Positions 34,466 through 44,487 are shown, counted from the stretch's first letter. The stretch is 64,000 nt of DNA from Oscillospiraceae bacterium (GCA_021202155.1 JAJQDP010000019.1:115084-179083); one strand, 5' to 3'. Numbers and translations: made by a program. The notes: generated by a model from the sequence alone, not told the origin.

Positions 34466-36790
34466 ATGATTACCAAGATTCAAAAAAGAGACGGAAGAAT
34501 AGTCACCTTCAATATCGAAAAGATTGCGAGTGCCATATACAAGGCAGCAGAGTCCGTTGGCGGCACCGATTATGACCAGGCTCTTGATATTGCCGGAAGA
34601 GTCTGCGACGCAGTAGAAGCAAGTGGAAAGAAGATTCCTACTGTTGAAGAGATTCAGGACGAAGTTGAAAGAACCCTTATCGAAGAGGGTCACGCTTCCA
34701 CCGCGAAAGCATATATTCTCTACAGAGCGAACAGAACCAGAGTCCGCGAGATGAACTCCAAGATCATGAAGATTTATGAGGAGCTCACCTTCAGCTCTGC
34801 TAAGGACAGCGACACCAAGCGTGAGAACGCCAACATCGACGGTGATACCGCAATGGGTACGATGCTGAAGTACGGCTCCTGCGGCGCGAAGGAATTCTAC
34901 GAGATGTATGTTTTGGACCCGAAGTTTGCGAAAGCTCACTCTGAAGGCGACATTCACATCCATGACCTCGACTTCTATACTCTGACTACAACCTGCACTC
35001 AGATTGACTTAACATCGCTCTTCAAGAACGGCTTCTCAACCGGTCACGGACACCTGAGAACTCCTAATGAAATTTCGAGCTATGCGGCACTCGCCTGCAT
35101 CGCAATCCAGTCCAATCAGAACGACCAGCACGGCGGTCAGTCTATTCCTAAGTTTGACTACGACATGGCTGAGGGCGTCAAGAAGACCTTTATGCACCGC
35201 TACCGCGATAACATCATCCGTTCACTTGAGCTTTTGGACGATGTGGATTCAGTAGGAGCAGGGGATTACGTCAAGGAATATCTTCACGAGCTCTCCCACA
35301 AGGGCTTGGTTCCGACGCTCGACATGACCGATGAATACCGTGCGGCTGAAGCTGATTATCTTAAAAAATATTGCTCCGATGAGCAAATAGTCAAGATTCA
35401 GAAGTTCGCCTACGAGTCCTCCGTCAAGGAGACCGATAAGGCGACCTACCAGGCAATGGAAGCTCTTATCCACAACCTCAACACCATGAATTCCCGTGCC
35501 GGTGCGCAGACCCCGTTCAGCTCGATTAACTATGGAACCGACACCTCTACAGAAGGCAGAATGGTCATAAGAAACATCCTCCTTGCTGAGGATGCAGGTC
35601 TTGGCAACGGCGAAACTCCTATTTTCCCAATTCACATCTTCAAGGTCAAGGAAGGCATCAACTATAATCCCGGCGACCCGAACTACGATATGTTCAAGCT
35701 TGCATGCAGGGTTTCAGCTAAGCGTCTTTTCCCGAACTTCTCGTTCATCGATGCACCGTTCAACCTCCAGTACTACAAGGAGGGTAATCCCGACACCGAA
35801 ATCGCCTATATGGGTTGCCGCACAAGAGTTATCGGAAATGCATATGATCCAACACGCGAGATAGTCACCGGCAGGGGAAATCTTTCCTTCACATCAATCA
35901 ACCTGCCTCGTCTTGCCATAGAGTCCAAGGGCAACGTCGACCTCTTCTACAAGAAGCTTGACGACATGATGGATTTGGTCATCGAACAGCTCATGGCTCG
36001 TTTCAAGATTCAGTCTGAAAAGAAGGTCAAGAACTTCCCGTTCCTCATGGGTCAGGGCGTATGGCTCGACTCTGAGAAGCTTTCCGCTGACGATACAGTG
36101 GGTGAAGTCCTCAAGCATGGCACTCTTTCTGTAGGCTTCATCGGTCTTGCTGAGACCCTTAAAGCACTTATCGGCAAGCATCACGGCGAAAGCGAAGAGG
36201 CAAGAAAGCTTGGCTATGAGATTATTTCCAGAATGAGAGCAAGACTTGATGCTGAAATTGAGAAGACTCATCTCAACTGGTCGCTTCTTGCAACTCCTGC
36301 CGAGGGTCTTTCCGGCAGATTCGTAAGAATGGACCGCGAGAAGTACGGCTCAATCGAGGGCATAACCGACAGAGAGTACTACACCAACTCCTTCCACGTT
36401 CCTGTTTACTATCCAATCAGTGCGTTCGAGAAGATAAGAATTGAAGCACCTTACCACGCGCTCACCAACGCAGGACATATCAGCTATGTCGAGCTTGATG
36501 GCGATCCGCTTCAGAATCTTGACGCATTCGAGAAGATTATCCGCTTCATGAAGGAATCTGGCATCGGCTATGGCTCTATCAACCATCCAGTCGACAGAGA
36601 CCCCTGCTGTGGCTTTACCGGAATCATCGGCGACACTTGCCCCAAGTGCGGAAGAAAAGAGAACGAGGGTAGCTACGGCTTTGAAAGAATCCGCAGAATC
36701 ACAGGCTATCTCGTTGGTACTCTTGACCGCTTCAATGACGCAAAGCGTGCTGAGGAGAGAGACAGGGTAAAGCATTCTGTAACCGAGTAA
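34466..36790 (+). CDS. nrdD: Anaerobic ribonucleoside-triphosphate reductase
   Basis: NrdD reduces ribonucleoside triphosphates to dNTPs by a glycyl-radical mechanism and works only without oxygen. The 774-residue protein has an N-terminal ATP-cone (about residues 1-95, starting MITKIQKRDGRIVTF) for allosteric control. The catalytic barrel follows, then the C-terminal zinc site CC...CPKCG and the glycyl-radical loop RRITGYLVG. I chose ATG 34466 behind GGAGG. An upstream ATG at 34424 has no ribosome site. nrdG follows after 16 bp. Confidence 0.97.
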   Translation: MITKIQKRDGRIVTFNIEKIASAIYKAAESVGGTDYDQALDIAGRVCDAVEASGKKIPTVEEIQDEVERTLIEEGHASTAKAYILYRANRTRVREMNSKIMKIYEELTFSSAKDSDTKRENANIDGDTAMGTMLKYGSCGAKEFYEMYVLDPKFAKAHSEGDIHIHDLDFYTLTTTCTQIDLTSLFKNGFSTGHGHLRTPNEISSYAALACIAIQSNQNDQHGGQSIPKFDYDMAEGVKKTFMHRYRDNIIRSLELLDDVDSVGAGDYVKEYLHELSHKGLVPTLDMTDEYRAAEADYLKKYCSDEQIVKIQKFAYESSVKETDKATYQAMEALIHNLNTMNSRAGAQTPFSSINYGTDTSTEGRMVIRNILLAEDAGLGNGETPIFPIHIFKVKEGINYNPGDPNYDMFKLACRVSAKRLFPNFSFIDAPFNLQYYKEGNPDTEIAYMGCRTRVIGNAYDPTREIVTGRGNLSFTSINLPRLAIESKGNVDLFYKKLDDMMDLVIEQLMARFKIQSEKKVKNFPFLMGQGVWLDSEKLSADDTVGEVLKHGTLSVGFIGLAETLKALIGKHHGESEEARKLGYEIISRMRARLDAEIEKTHLNWSLLATPAEGLSGRFVRMDREKYGSIEGITDREYYTNSFHVPVYYPISAFEKIRIEAPYHALTNAGHISYVELDGDPLQNLDAFEKIIRFMKESGIGYGSINHPVDRDPCCGFTGIIGDTCPKCGRKENEGSYGFERIRRITGYLVGTLDRFNDAKRAEERDRVKHSVTE

Positions 36791-36806
36791 GCTATCGGAG
36801 GCTAAT

Positions 36807-37334
36807 ATGAAACTCAGAATGTCCGGAGTCGTCGGCGAATCTATCGTCGACGGTCCCGGAATAAGATATACTGTTTTTGTTCAGGGCTGTCCCCACCATT
36901 GCGAGGGTTGTCATAATCCCGGGACTCACGATTTTTCGGGAGGCTATGATGACGATACAGATTCTCTCTACGAGAAAATAATAGTAAATCCGCTGTTGGA
37001 TGGTGTTACGTTCAGCGGCGGTGAGCCGTTTTGTCAGGCAAAGCCCTTGGCGGAGCTTGGACGCAAGCTGAAAGCGAAGGGCTTGGGAGTTATCTCTTAC
37101 ACCGGCTATACCGTCGAGTACCTCTTAGAGAATGCCAACGAAGAAAACGGCTATATGGAGCTTCTTGAAACCATCGATTGGCTTGTGGACGGAAGATTTG
37201 TACTTTCGCTCAAGAGCTATGAATGCCTTTTCCGGGGAAGCACCAATCAGCGGATAATAGATGTCCCGAAAACGCTTCAAAAATTTAAGGAAGGATTGCC
37301 CGAGAAAGAGTGGGCTGTTATCGTTGACCTGTAA
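36807..37334 (+). CDS. nrdG: NrdD-activating radical SAM enzyme
   Basis: The 175-residue protein installs the glycyl radical on NrdD using S-adenosylmethionine and a 4Fe-4S cluster. The cluster motif is in QGCPHHCEGCHNPGTHDF (CxxxCxxC), and FSGGEPFCQ is the SAM-binding GGE region. GGAGG precedes the ATG. Its 3' end overlaps the likely start of the next gene by about 11 bp. Confidence 0.96.
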   Translation: MKLRMSGVVGESIVDGPGIRYTVFVQGCPHHCEGCHNPGTHDFSGGYDDDTDSLYEKIIVNPLLDGVTFSGGEPFCQAKPLAELGRKLKAKGLGVISYTGYTVEYLLENANEENGYMELLETIDWLVDGRFVLSLKSYECLFRGSTNQRIIDVPKTLQKFKEGLPEKEWAVIVDL

Positions 37335-38982
37335 TACCCATAGGACTCTGTGTCCCTGCAAGAAAATATTGCTATTTTTACTTATAAGCTGTCTTGTTTT
37401 CATGACGGCTTGTTCCCCTTTAGAGAGGGTTATTGAATTTTTCAGCGATGATGGCACCGGCTATATCTTCAAAATCAGTTTACCAGATGACCCTGAAATC
37501 CTTGACCCCCAGATTGCTTCCGATGAAAACTCAATCGCGATTCTTGAGAACATGTTTGTGGGGCTCTTAAGACAGGGCTCTGACGGCACAATCACGACTG
37601 CGGGAGCCGAGGACTATACCATCTCGGCTGACGGGTTGACCTACACCTTTTATCTCGACGAAAGATACGCCTGGAAGACTGCAGGCGACTGGGAAGGCTC
37701 AGTCACCGCCTATGATTACGAATTCGCATTCAGACGCCTTTTCGATAAGGAAACCGGTTCGCCGTATGCCTCTGATTACTTCTCAATTCTGAACTCTGAG
37801 GCGGCATATAACGGCGAGATTGAGCTCACAGAGATAGGCGTACATGCCATTGACGATTACACACTCGTGATAACTCTCGAATATCCGAACGCTGAGTTTC
37901 TGAGCCTTCTGACGCGACTTCCGGCATCGCCCTGCAATGAGGAATTCTTTGAGTCCTGCAAAGGCAAATATGGTCTCGAATCAGAATGCATAGCCTCAAA
38001 TGGCGCGTTCTACGTAAGATACTGGCTTCACGAGGAGTACGGTTCTGATAACTACGTCAGACTAAGAAGAAACGACTATTACTGCGAATTCAATGATGTC
38101 TATCCCTATGGCGTAAACTATCTGATTGAGAGTTATGACGCTGTAAGGCTGTCTGACTTTACAGATGGTACGACCGATGTTTATATCTCATCTACATTTG
38201 ACAGTGCTCTCGAAGAATCGGAATACCAGAGCTACTCGGTCTACTTTTGCGGGCTGGTCATAAATCCTGATAATGAAATCTTGTCAAGAACAGAGGTCGG
38301 CGAGATTATTTCCCTTGCAATTAACAGGGAAGTGCTTGATTCGGAAACTCCCGATATTCTTGACTCCGCATATGGTATAATTCCTACGGATGCCTACGTC
38401 GGGAGTTCTAATTACCGAAAGAATGCCAACAGCTCGCTTGACGAATTCCTGACTTATAACGAGCAATTAGCCAAGTACAAGTGGAGCTTCACCCTTACCG
38501 ACAGCGAAAAGAGAAACATCACGGGCATGAAGATAATGGTTCCTGATACCTTTGAGTATACCGACTATCTTTCACTGGTGACTGATATGCTTAACGACAC
38601 CCTTGGAATCAGCATAGGAATCGACATAGTGAACGAATCGGACTATGAAACTCGCCTTGCAAGCGGCGACTATGATATATGCCTCGTTGAGATTGAATCA
38701 ACCTCTGGTTCAGCATTCGACTATATCGAAGCTTTTTCGGACGGAAGCTACGGAATTACTAACGAAATTTGCGCTGAGGCAGTTGAAAACTCCGGCAAGT
38801 ATTCCACCTTGTCAGCCGCAATTTATGCTATTTCAGAGGCTGAGAAGGACGTCATCAGCTCGTATCAGTGTATTCCTCTCTGGTATGCGCAGAAATTTGT
38901 ATTCACCGCTGATGATGTATCAGGACTAGCATATGATGTATTTTCCGGCGCGGCGATTTTTGAACTGGTAAAAAAGCTATAG
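37324..38982 (+). CDS. Peptide/oligosaccharide-type ABC substrate-binding lipoprotein (SBP family 5)
   Basis: The protein has a lipoprotein signal KKILLFLLISCLVFMTAC, then an OppA/DppA-like body: LPDDPEILDPQIASDENS, NMFVGLLRQG and AFRRLFDKETGSPYASDYF. Such proteins bind oligopeptides or related ligands for an ABC importer. No permease or ATPase gene is adjacent. The start is uncertain. I give the TTG at 37324 (552 residues), which places the Lys-Lys-hydrophobic signal near the N-terminus and overlaps nrdG by 11 bp. An ATG at 37261 and a CTG at 37348 are also possible. No strong Shine-Dalgarno is present, so translation may depend on coupling to nrdG. Confidence 0.78.
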   Translation: MTCNTHRTLCPCKKILLFLLISCLVFMTACSPLERVIEFFSDDGTGYIFKISLPDDPEILDPQIASDENSIAILENMFVGLLRQGSDGTITTAGAEDYTISADGLTYTFYLDERYAWKTAGDWEGSVTAYDYEFAFRRLFDKETGSPYASDYFSILNSEAAYNGEIELTEIGVHAIDDYTLVITLEYPNAEFLSLLTRLPASPCNEEFFESCKGKYGLESECIASNGAFYVRYWLHEEYGSDNYVRLRRNDYYCEFNDVYPYGVNYLIESYDAVRLSDFTDGTTDVYISSTFDSALEESEYQSYSVYFCGLVINPDNEILSRTEVGEIISLAINREVLDSETPDILDSAYGIIPTDAYVGSSNYRKNANSSLDEFLTYNEQLAKYKWSFTLTDSEKRNITGMKIMVPDTFEYTDYLSLVTDMLNDTLGISIGIDIVNESDYETRLASGDYDICLVEIESTSGSAFDYIEAFSDGSYGITNEICAEAVENSGKYSTLSAAIYAISEAEKDVISSYQCIPLWYAQKFVFTADDVSGLAYDVFSGAAIFELVKKL

Positions 38983-39031
38983 CTTGTAAGCTGTGAGCTT
39001 ATTTATAGAAATCCAAGATAGGAGAAAACTT

Positions 39032-39709
39032 ATGGACACTGAAACTAAAATTGATATTAAGACGATTCTCTCGATGTGTGACCACACACTTTTGTCGCAG
39101 TCTGCGACCTGGGAGGAAATCAAGGCTATCTGTGACGACGGAATGAAATACCACACAGCTTCCGTCTGCATCCCTTGCTCATATGTCAGGCAAGCCAGAG
39201 AGTATGTCGGCGACAAGCTACCAATCTGCACAGTAATCGGCTTCCCGAACGGTTATTCAACCACTGCCACAAAGGTATTTGAGACCGAAGATGCGCTTAA
39301 GAATGGCGCAGATGAAATCGACATGGTAATAAATATCGGCTGGCTCAAGGACAAGAAGTACGCTGAGATTCAGTCGGAAATCTCCGAGCTCAAGAAGGCC
39401 TGCGGCGACAAGGTTCTCAAAGTCATAATCGAAACCTGCCTTCTCACCGATGAGGAAAAGATCAAGATGTGCGAGATTGTCTCTGACTCCGGCGCGGACT
39501 TCATCAAAACCTCAACCGGCTTCTCTACAGCAGGTGCTACAAAGGAGGATGTCGCGCTCTTCAAGGCTCATGTCACTAATGGTCTCAAGATAAAAGCGGC
39601 AGGCGGAATCAAATCGATAGAGGATGCCGAGGACTTCATCAGATTGGGCGCAAATCGCCTCGGAACATCAAGAATAGTAAAAATAGTCAAAGAAAAGGAG
39701 CTACTGTAA
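39032..39709 (+). CDS. deoC: Deoxyribose-phosphate aldolase
   Basis: DeoC cleaves 2-deoxyribose-5-phosphate to acetaldehyde and glyceraldehyde-3-phosphate. The 225-residue protein has [25 protein letters not shown] with one catalytic Lys/Glu group and the Schiff-base Lys in [15 protein letters not shown] chose ATG 39032 behind GGAG. It is the first gene of the salvage operon and overlaps the start of deoD by 1 bp. Confidence 0.96.
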   Translation: MDTETKIDIKTILSMCDHTLLSQSATWEEIKAICDDGMKYHTASVCIPCSYVRQAREYVGDKLPICTVIGFPNGYSTTATKVFETEDALKNGADEIDMVINIGWLKDKKYAEIQSEISELKKACGDKVLKVIIETCLLTDEEKIKMCEIVSDSGADFIKTSTGFSTAGATKEDVALFKAHVTNGLKIKAAGGIKSIEDAEDFIRLGANRLGTSRIVKIVKEKELL

Positions 39710-40434
39710 TGACTGAAATGAAATCTACACCGCACATCAAGCTTGAGGAAGGCGGATATTTTGCAAAAACCGTACTTATGCCGGGCGACCCTCTTCGCTC
39801 GTCTAAGATAGCGCATGACTACCTGAGCGACCTTAAGCTCGTCAACAACGTCAGAGGCGTTCAGGGCTACACCGGTCTCTACAAGGGCGAACCGGTCACA
39901 GTTATGGCGAGCGGCATGGGTATGCCTTCAATCGGCATCTACTCCTATGAGCTTTTCAACTTCTTTGACGTTGATACCATCATACGCATCGGTTCAGCCG
40001 GCACAATTCAGGAGAATATTCACGTCCGCGACATCGTTTTCGGACAGGGTGCATGCACCGATTCAAGATACGCCGAGACCTTCAAGCTCCAGGGTACATT
40101 CGCTCCTATCTGCGATTTCGGAGTACTGAGCGTCGCTGTTGAAGAGGCTCAGAAACTCGGAGCTACCTATCATGTAGGAAACCTTCTATCGTCTGATGTC
40201 TTCTATGGGGACAATGATACTGCAAATCCTGCTTGGCAAAAGATGGGCGTTATGGCTATCGAGATGGAAGCGGCGGCTCTCTACATGAATGCGGCGCGCG
40301 CAAAGAAGAAGGCTCTTGCCATGTGCACAATCTCCGACAGTTTAGTTACCGGAGAGGTGACAACTGCGGAGGAGAGACAGAACTCCTTTACCCAGATGAT
40401 GGAGATAGCCCTCAACACGGCAATCCGTCTGTAA
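39709..40434 (+). CDS. deoD: DeoD-type purine nucleoside phosphorylase
   Basis: The enzyme splits purine (deoxy)nucleosides with phosphate into base and (deoxy)ribose-1-phosphate. The 241-residue protein has the hexameric DeoD pattern: VLMPGDPLRSSKIA, ASGMGMPSIGIYSYEL, IRIGSAGT, the catalytic EMEAAALY block and ISDSLVTGE with the catalytic Asp. The start overlaps the deoC stop (TAATG), with GGAG 8 nt upstream. Confidence 0.95.
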   Translation: MTEMKSTPHIKLEEGGYFAKTVLMPGDPLRSSKIAHDYLSDLKLVNNVRGVQGYTGLYKGEPVTVMASGMGMPSIGIYSYELFNFFDVDTIIRIGSAGTIQENIHVRDIVFGQGACTDSRYAETFKLQGTFAPICDFGVLSVAVEEAQKLGATYHVGNLLSSDVFYGDNDTANPAWQKMGVMAIEMEAAALYMNAARAKKKALAMCTISDSLVTGEVTTAEERQNSFTQMMEIALNTAIRL

Positions 40435-40476
40435 TGGTGATTTGCTTTACAGCATGTGTACGGAGGTATAAATAAC

Positions 40477-41646
40477 ATGAAAAGAGTATTTTTGATAGTT
40501 TTGGACAGTGTCGGCTGTGGTGCACTTCCTGATGCCAATCTTTTTGGTGACGAGGGAACCAACACTCTGAGAAGCTGTTATAATACAGGAATCCTGAACA
40601 TCCCGAACCTTCAGAAAATGGGAATCGGAAATATCGAAGGTCTTTCTTTCTTGGGTGAGACCGGTAAACCCACCGCCGCAGTTGCAAGACTTCGCGAGAT
40701 GTCCATGGGCAAGGACACCACCACCGGTCACTGGGAGATGGCGGGAATAATCTCAAAGAAGCCTATGCCGACTTTCCCGAACGGCTTTTCCGAGGAAATA
40801 CTGAATGAGTTTTCTGAGAAAACCGGCAGGGGAGTCCTCTGCAATCTCCCATATTCGGGAACTGACGTAATCAGAGACTATGGCGAGGAGCATATGAAAA
40901 CCGGAAAGCTCATTGTCTACACATCTGCCGACAGCGTCTTCCAGATTGCGGCTCATACTGACATAGTTCCGCTTGAGGAGCTTTATGAGGATTGCAGAAT
41001 TGCACGCGAGATTCTTACAGGTGACAATGCCGTCGGACGTGTAATAGCAAGACCCTTTACAGGTGAGCCTGGCAATTTCACCCGAACTGCTGACAGAAAA
41101 GACTTCTCCTTGGAGCCGACATCAGTAACCATGCTCGATGCTCTCAAGTCAGCCGGCAAGGACGTCATAGCAATCGGCAAGATTACCGACATTTTCGCCG
41201 CAAAGGGCATAACAAAGTCGCTTTTATCCCACGGAAATCCCGATTGTATGAGAGATACGATTGTAGCTCAGAATATGGATTACGAGGGTCTTGCATTTAC
41301 AAACTTAGTCGATTTCGACATGGTCTATGGTCACAGAAATAATGCTATCGGCTATGCAACTGCACTCAACGAATTCGACTCATGGCTCGGCGGATTTATC
41401 AAAGATATGAAGCCGGACGACATTCTCATGATAACCGCAGACCACGGCTGTGATCCCGGGGATGTAAGCACCGACCATTCGAGAGAGTATGTCCCGCTGA
41501 TTGTCTACGGTGAAAAAGTAGAACCGGTCAATATGGGAACGCTTCAATCGTTCACTGGCATTGCCTCAACAGTCTGTGACTACTTCGATGTAAAGTCTGA
41601 TTTCTACGCTGAGAGCTTCCTTGGCGACATCCTGAAAGAAGGCTGA
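40477..41646 (+). CDS. deoB: Phosphopentomutase
   Basis: DeoB converts (deoxy)ribose-1-phosphate to the 5-phosphate, linking the nucleoside phosphorylases to DeoC. The 389-residue alkaline-phosphatase-superfamily protein has LDSVGCGALPDA, the phospho-Thr region KDTTTGHWEM and the metal ligands DHGCDPG and TDHSREYVPLIVYG. I chose ATG 40477 because CGGAGG lies upstream. An ATG at 40456 overlaps no ribosome site. Confidence 0.95.
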   Translation: MKRVFLIVLDSVGCGALPDANLFGDEGTNTLRSCYNTGILNIPNLQKMGIGNIEGLSFLGETGKPTAAVARLREMSMGKDTTTGHWEMAGIISKKPMPTFPNGFSEEILNEFSEKTGRGVLCNLPYSGTDVIRDYGEEHMKTGKLIVYTSADSVFQIAAHTDIVPLEELYEDCRIAREILTGDNAVGRVIARPFTGEPGNFTRTADRKDFSLEPTSVTMLDALKSAGKDVIAIGKITDIFAAKGITKSLLSHGNPDCMRDTIVAQNMDYEGLAFTNLVDFDMVYGHRNNAIGYATALNEFDSWLGGFIKDMKPDDILMITADHGCDPGDVSTDHSREYVPLIVYGEKVEPVNMGTLQSFTGIASTVCDYFDVKSDFYAESFLGDILKEG

Positions 41647-41648
41647 GT

Positions 41649-42062
41649 ATGATCACAAGAGAAGAGCTTTCTAAGTTAGCTGTGGAGGCTATGGCAAATG
41701 CCTATGCGCCGTATTCAGGATATAAAGTCGGTGCCGCACTTCTCTGTGCCGACGGAACAGTCTACACTGGAGCCAATATCGAGAACGCAAGCTATGGTGT
41801 TTCCAACTGCGCAGAAAGAACAGCGTTCTTCAAGGCTGTATTCGACGGCAAGCGTGAATTCACCGACATAGCTGTTTGCGGCGGTAAAGGCGGAGTGCTT
41901 GACGATGAGATATTCTCACCCTGCGGCGTCTGCAGGCAGGTCATGAGAGAGTTCTGTGAGGATGATTTCAGAATCCACATGGTCACCCGCAGTGATATTA
42001 CCACAGTGACACTTGCTGAGCTCCTCCCGTATGGTTTCAAGCTGGACAGACTTGAAAGATAG
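41649..42062 (+). CDS. cdd: Cytidine deaminase
   Basis: The 137-residue protein has the zinc and catalytic motifs NCAERTAFFKA (Cys, Glu) and PCGVCRQVMREF. It deaminates cytidine and deoxycytidine to the uridines, which Pdp then splits. It starts 2 bp after the deoB stop. Length and motifs are normal for the homotetrameric class. Confidence 0.95.
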   Translation: MITREELSKLAVEAMANAYAPYSGYKVGAALLCADGTVYTGANIENASYGVSNCAERTAFFKAVFDGKREFTDIAVCGGKGGVLDDEIFSPCGVCRQVMREFCEDDFRIHMVTRSDITTVTLAELLPYGFKLDRLER

Positions 42063-42073
42063 GAGTATGCACT

Positions 42074-43372
42074 ATGACTATGTATGATATAATCCTCAAA
42101 AAGCGAAGAGGAAATGAGCTGACTGACGAGGAAATCAAGTACGTCGTTAAGGGCTTCACCGACGGAAGTATCCCGGATTACCAGATGTCAGCACTCGCGA
42201 TGGCTGTCTGCTTCAACTCGATGTCTGACCGTGAGACTGCAACCCTGACATTCGCAATGGCGGATTCCGGCGACCAGCTTGACCTTTCCGAATTTGGTAC
42301 CATGACCTGTGATAAGCACTCAACCGGCGGAGTCGGAGACAAGACCTCACTTATCGTTGCACCCTTGGTAGCATCCTGCGGCGGAGTTTTCGCCAAGATG
42401 AGTGGTAGGGGACTTGGTCACACCGGCGGAACTATCGATAAATTAGAGTCAATCCGCGGCTACAGAACCGAACTCACTGAGGAAGAATTCCTGGAGCAGA
42501 CAAGAAAAATTGGCATCTGCGTCATCGGTCAGACCGGCAACATGACTCCTGCCGACAAGAAGCTCTACGCTCTAAGAGATGTAACCGCAACTGTCGACAG
42601 CATTCCTCTCATCGCTTCAAGCGTCATGTCAAAAAAGCTTGCCGCCGGTGCCAAGTCGATTGTCCTTGATGTCAAAGCCGGAAGCGGAGCGTTCATGTCT
42701 GACGCGGAATCAGCGAGTGTTTTGGCTGAGAAGATGGTTGAAATCGGCAGAAGATGTGGAAGAAACGTCTCTGCACTCATTACGAATATGGACGTTCCCC
42801 TTGGAAAGAACGTCGGAAACTCTCTCGAAGTCTTAGAGGCTATTTCAGTACTCAAGTGTGAAACCAAGGGCGAACTGAGAGAGCTCTGCTTAGAGCTTGC
42901 TTCAACTCTTCTTTCTATGTGTCATGAAATTTCTCATGATGCCGCACGAAAGATGGCAGAGAACGCACTTGACAGTGGTGCCGCACTTGATAAGTTCAAG
43001 CAGTGGATTTCTGCTCAGGGCGGAAATGCCGAATGGGCAGACAATACCGAGCTTTTCCCGAAGGCAGAGTATAGTCTTGAAGTTTTGTCACCTACAGACG
43101 GAGTAATCCAGCACATGGATACAGCCCAGATTGGCAGAGCTTCATCGGCTCTCGGTGCCGGCAGAATGAAGAAGGGCGACCCGATTGACCTTGAAGCCGG
43201 AATCATAATCGAAAGGAAGACAGGCGATGAAGTCAAGAAGGGCGAACTTCTTGCGACACTCTATTCAAACAAGCAGGAAACTCTTGCTAACGCCTCAGCC
43301 ATTTATATCGACTCACTGAGTATTTCGGGCGAACCAGTAGAGAAGCCGAAGCTCATTTTCGATAAAGTCTGA
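42074..43372 (+). CDS. pdp: Pyrimidine-nucleoside phosphorylase
   Basis: The 432-residue protein splits uridine, thymidine and deoxyuridine with phosphate. It carries the family signature SGRGLGHTGGTIDKLESI, KHSTGGVGDKTSL for phosphate binding, and LDVKAGSGAFM. The C-terminal alpha/beta barrel-sandwich domain is present. Thymidine phosphorylase (deoA) is the nearest alternative name. GGAG stands 7 nt before the ATG. It closes the deoC-deoD-deoB-cdd operon. Confidence 0.94.
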   Translation: MTMYDIILKKRRGNELTDEEIKYVVKGFTDGSIPDYQMSALAMAVCFNSMSDRETATLTFAMADSGDQLDLSEFGTMTCDKHSTGGVGDKTSLIVAPLVASCGGVFAKMSGRGLGHTGGTIDKLESIRGYRTELTEEEFLEQTRKIGICVIGQTGNMTPADKKLYALRDVTATVDSIPLIASSVMSKKLAAGAKSIVLDVKAGSGAFMSDAESASVLAEKMVEIGRRCGRNVSALITNMDVPLGKNVGNSLEVLEAISVLKCETKGELRELCLELASTLLSMCHEISHDAARKMAENALDSGAALDKFKQWISAQGGNAEWADNTELFPKAEYSLEVLSPTDGVIQHMDTAQIGRASSALGAGRMKKGDPIDLEAGIIIERKTGDEVKKGELLATLYSNKQETLANASAIYIDSLSISGEPVEKPKLIFDKV

Positions 43373-43413
43373 GCAATGTAAAACTTTTTTCCTTTACACC
43401 GACAAAATTCGCC

Positions 43414-43441
43414 TTGAAATAAAGCCGTAATGTGATATTAT
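43414..43441 (+). promoter_or_regulatory. Promoter of the DUF6514-esterase pair
   Basis: TTGAAA (43414-43419) and TATTAT (43436-43441) are 16 bp apart, about 32 bp before the chosen ATG. Confidence 0.6.
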
Positions 43442-43473
43442 ATTCCCGGAAAAAGCTTTCGGGAGGTGAAATT

Positions 43474-43704
43474 ATGGTTACATACAGGGTTATAGGAAAG
43501 TTGGTCAATGATGATAGCTGTAAAGGCGTTTGTTCTTACAGCATTATTGCCTTAGATTCTGATGGTCGTAATGTTGCAGAGGTCGACGATATTTCCGTCA
43601 ACCGGGAAGAAGTTACCGGACTCGCAGAGACCATGAATCGAAACTCATTGTCTTTGGTGCATTTTAAAGATGTGATTGAAGATTTTCTTTGTTTGAAGTA
43701 CTAA
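43474..43704 (+). CDS. DUF6514-type small protein
   Basis: The 76-residue protein (MVTYRVIGKLVND...) has the YSIIALDSDG and ISVNREEVTGLAETMN pattern of DUF6514, a small soluble clostridial family with no assigned role. It has no Cys pair or membrane segment that would suggest a function. I chose ATG 43474 behind GGGAGGTG. An upstream ATG at 43432 lies in the promoter. It is followed by an esterase after 21 bp. Confidence 0.75.
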   Translation: MVTYRVIGKLVNDDSCKGVCSYSIIALDSDGRNVAEVDDISVNREEVTGLAETMNRNSLSLVHFKDVIEDFLCLKY

Positions 43705-43725
43705 GAAAAATCAGGAGGAATCAAT

Positions 43726-44487
43726 ATGGAAACAGTTTCTGTAACGCTCAATGAGGAGCGAAAAGTCAGCCTTACAGCATATCTGCAACCGGTAGGAGGG
43801 GAATTCTGGGGGATTGAAAAGCGTCCTGCTATGATAGTCCTCCCCGGAGGAGGCTATATGTACTGCTCCGACCGGGAGGCAGACCCGATAGCTTTCGTCT
43901 ACTTGCAGGCGGGCTACCAGGTCTTCATTCTGAGGTATTCCCTTAACGAGGATTGTAAATGGAGCAACCCTCTTGACGATTATGAGCAAGCTTATGAGCT
44001 CATCCGGGACAATAGCGAAGAGTGGCATGTCGACATGGACAAAATCGCTGTCATAGGCTTTTCTGCCGGTGGACATCTTGCCGCGGCAACAGCCTCTATG
44101 TCGAAATATCGTCCTCAAGCGTGCATCTTGGGCTATCCTGTTATCGTCAAGGAAACTGCCGACGTATACTGTCCGACAGCACCCGACATCATAGCCGCAG
44201 TCGATGAGAAGACGAGCCCCTGCTTTATCTTCTCCTCAAGAACCGATGGAACTGTTCCTCCTGAGAATACTATTCAGCTTTTGGATGCACTTTACCGAAA
44301 CAATGTGCCCTTTGAAGCACACATCTACGGATTTGCGAATCATGGCTTCTCCACCTGTGAGCCTTGCCTTCAGAATACCGACTGGATTTGCAGTCGTACT
44401 AAAAACTGGGGCAAGGATAGCCTTGAGTGGCTCGGAGATACCATTGGGGTTCTGAGAGTCGGCGACCCTGACTGGATGAAGAACTGA
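43726..44487 (+). CDS. Alpha/beta-hydrolase, BD-FAE/acetyl-esterase type
   Basis: The 253-residue cytoplasmic hydrolase has the oxyanion box LPGGGYMYCSDREADPIA, the nucleophile elbow GFSAGGHLAAA and the catalytic Asp/His in SRTDGTVPPENT and GFANHGFS. The family includes bifunctional feruloyl and acetyl-xylan esterases, so removal of acyl groups from imported oligosaccharides is plausible. AGGAGG precedes the ATG. Confidence 0.87.
   Translation: METVSVTLNEERKVSLTAYLQPVGGEFWGIEKRPAMIVLPGGGYMYCSDREADPIAFVYLQAGYQVFILRYSLNEDCKWSNPLDDYEQAYELIRDNSEEWHVDMDKIAVIGFSAGGHLAAATASMSKYRPQACILGYPVIVKETADVYCPTAPDIIAAVDEKTSPCFIFSSRTDGTVPPENTIQLLDALYRNNVPFEAHIYGFANHGFSTCEPCLQNTDWICSRTKNWGKDSLEWLGDTIGVLRVGDPDWMKN

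Noticed and set aside
38974-38999. Palindromes AAGCTATAGCTT and AAGCT-GTG-AGCTT between the binding lipoprotein and deoC
   Set aside because: Weak A+T-rich hairpins without a T run. I could not decide between an operator and chance, and no regulator gene is adjacent.
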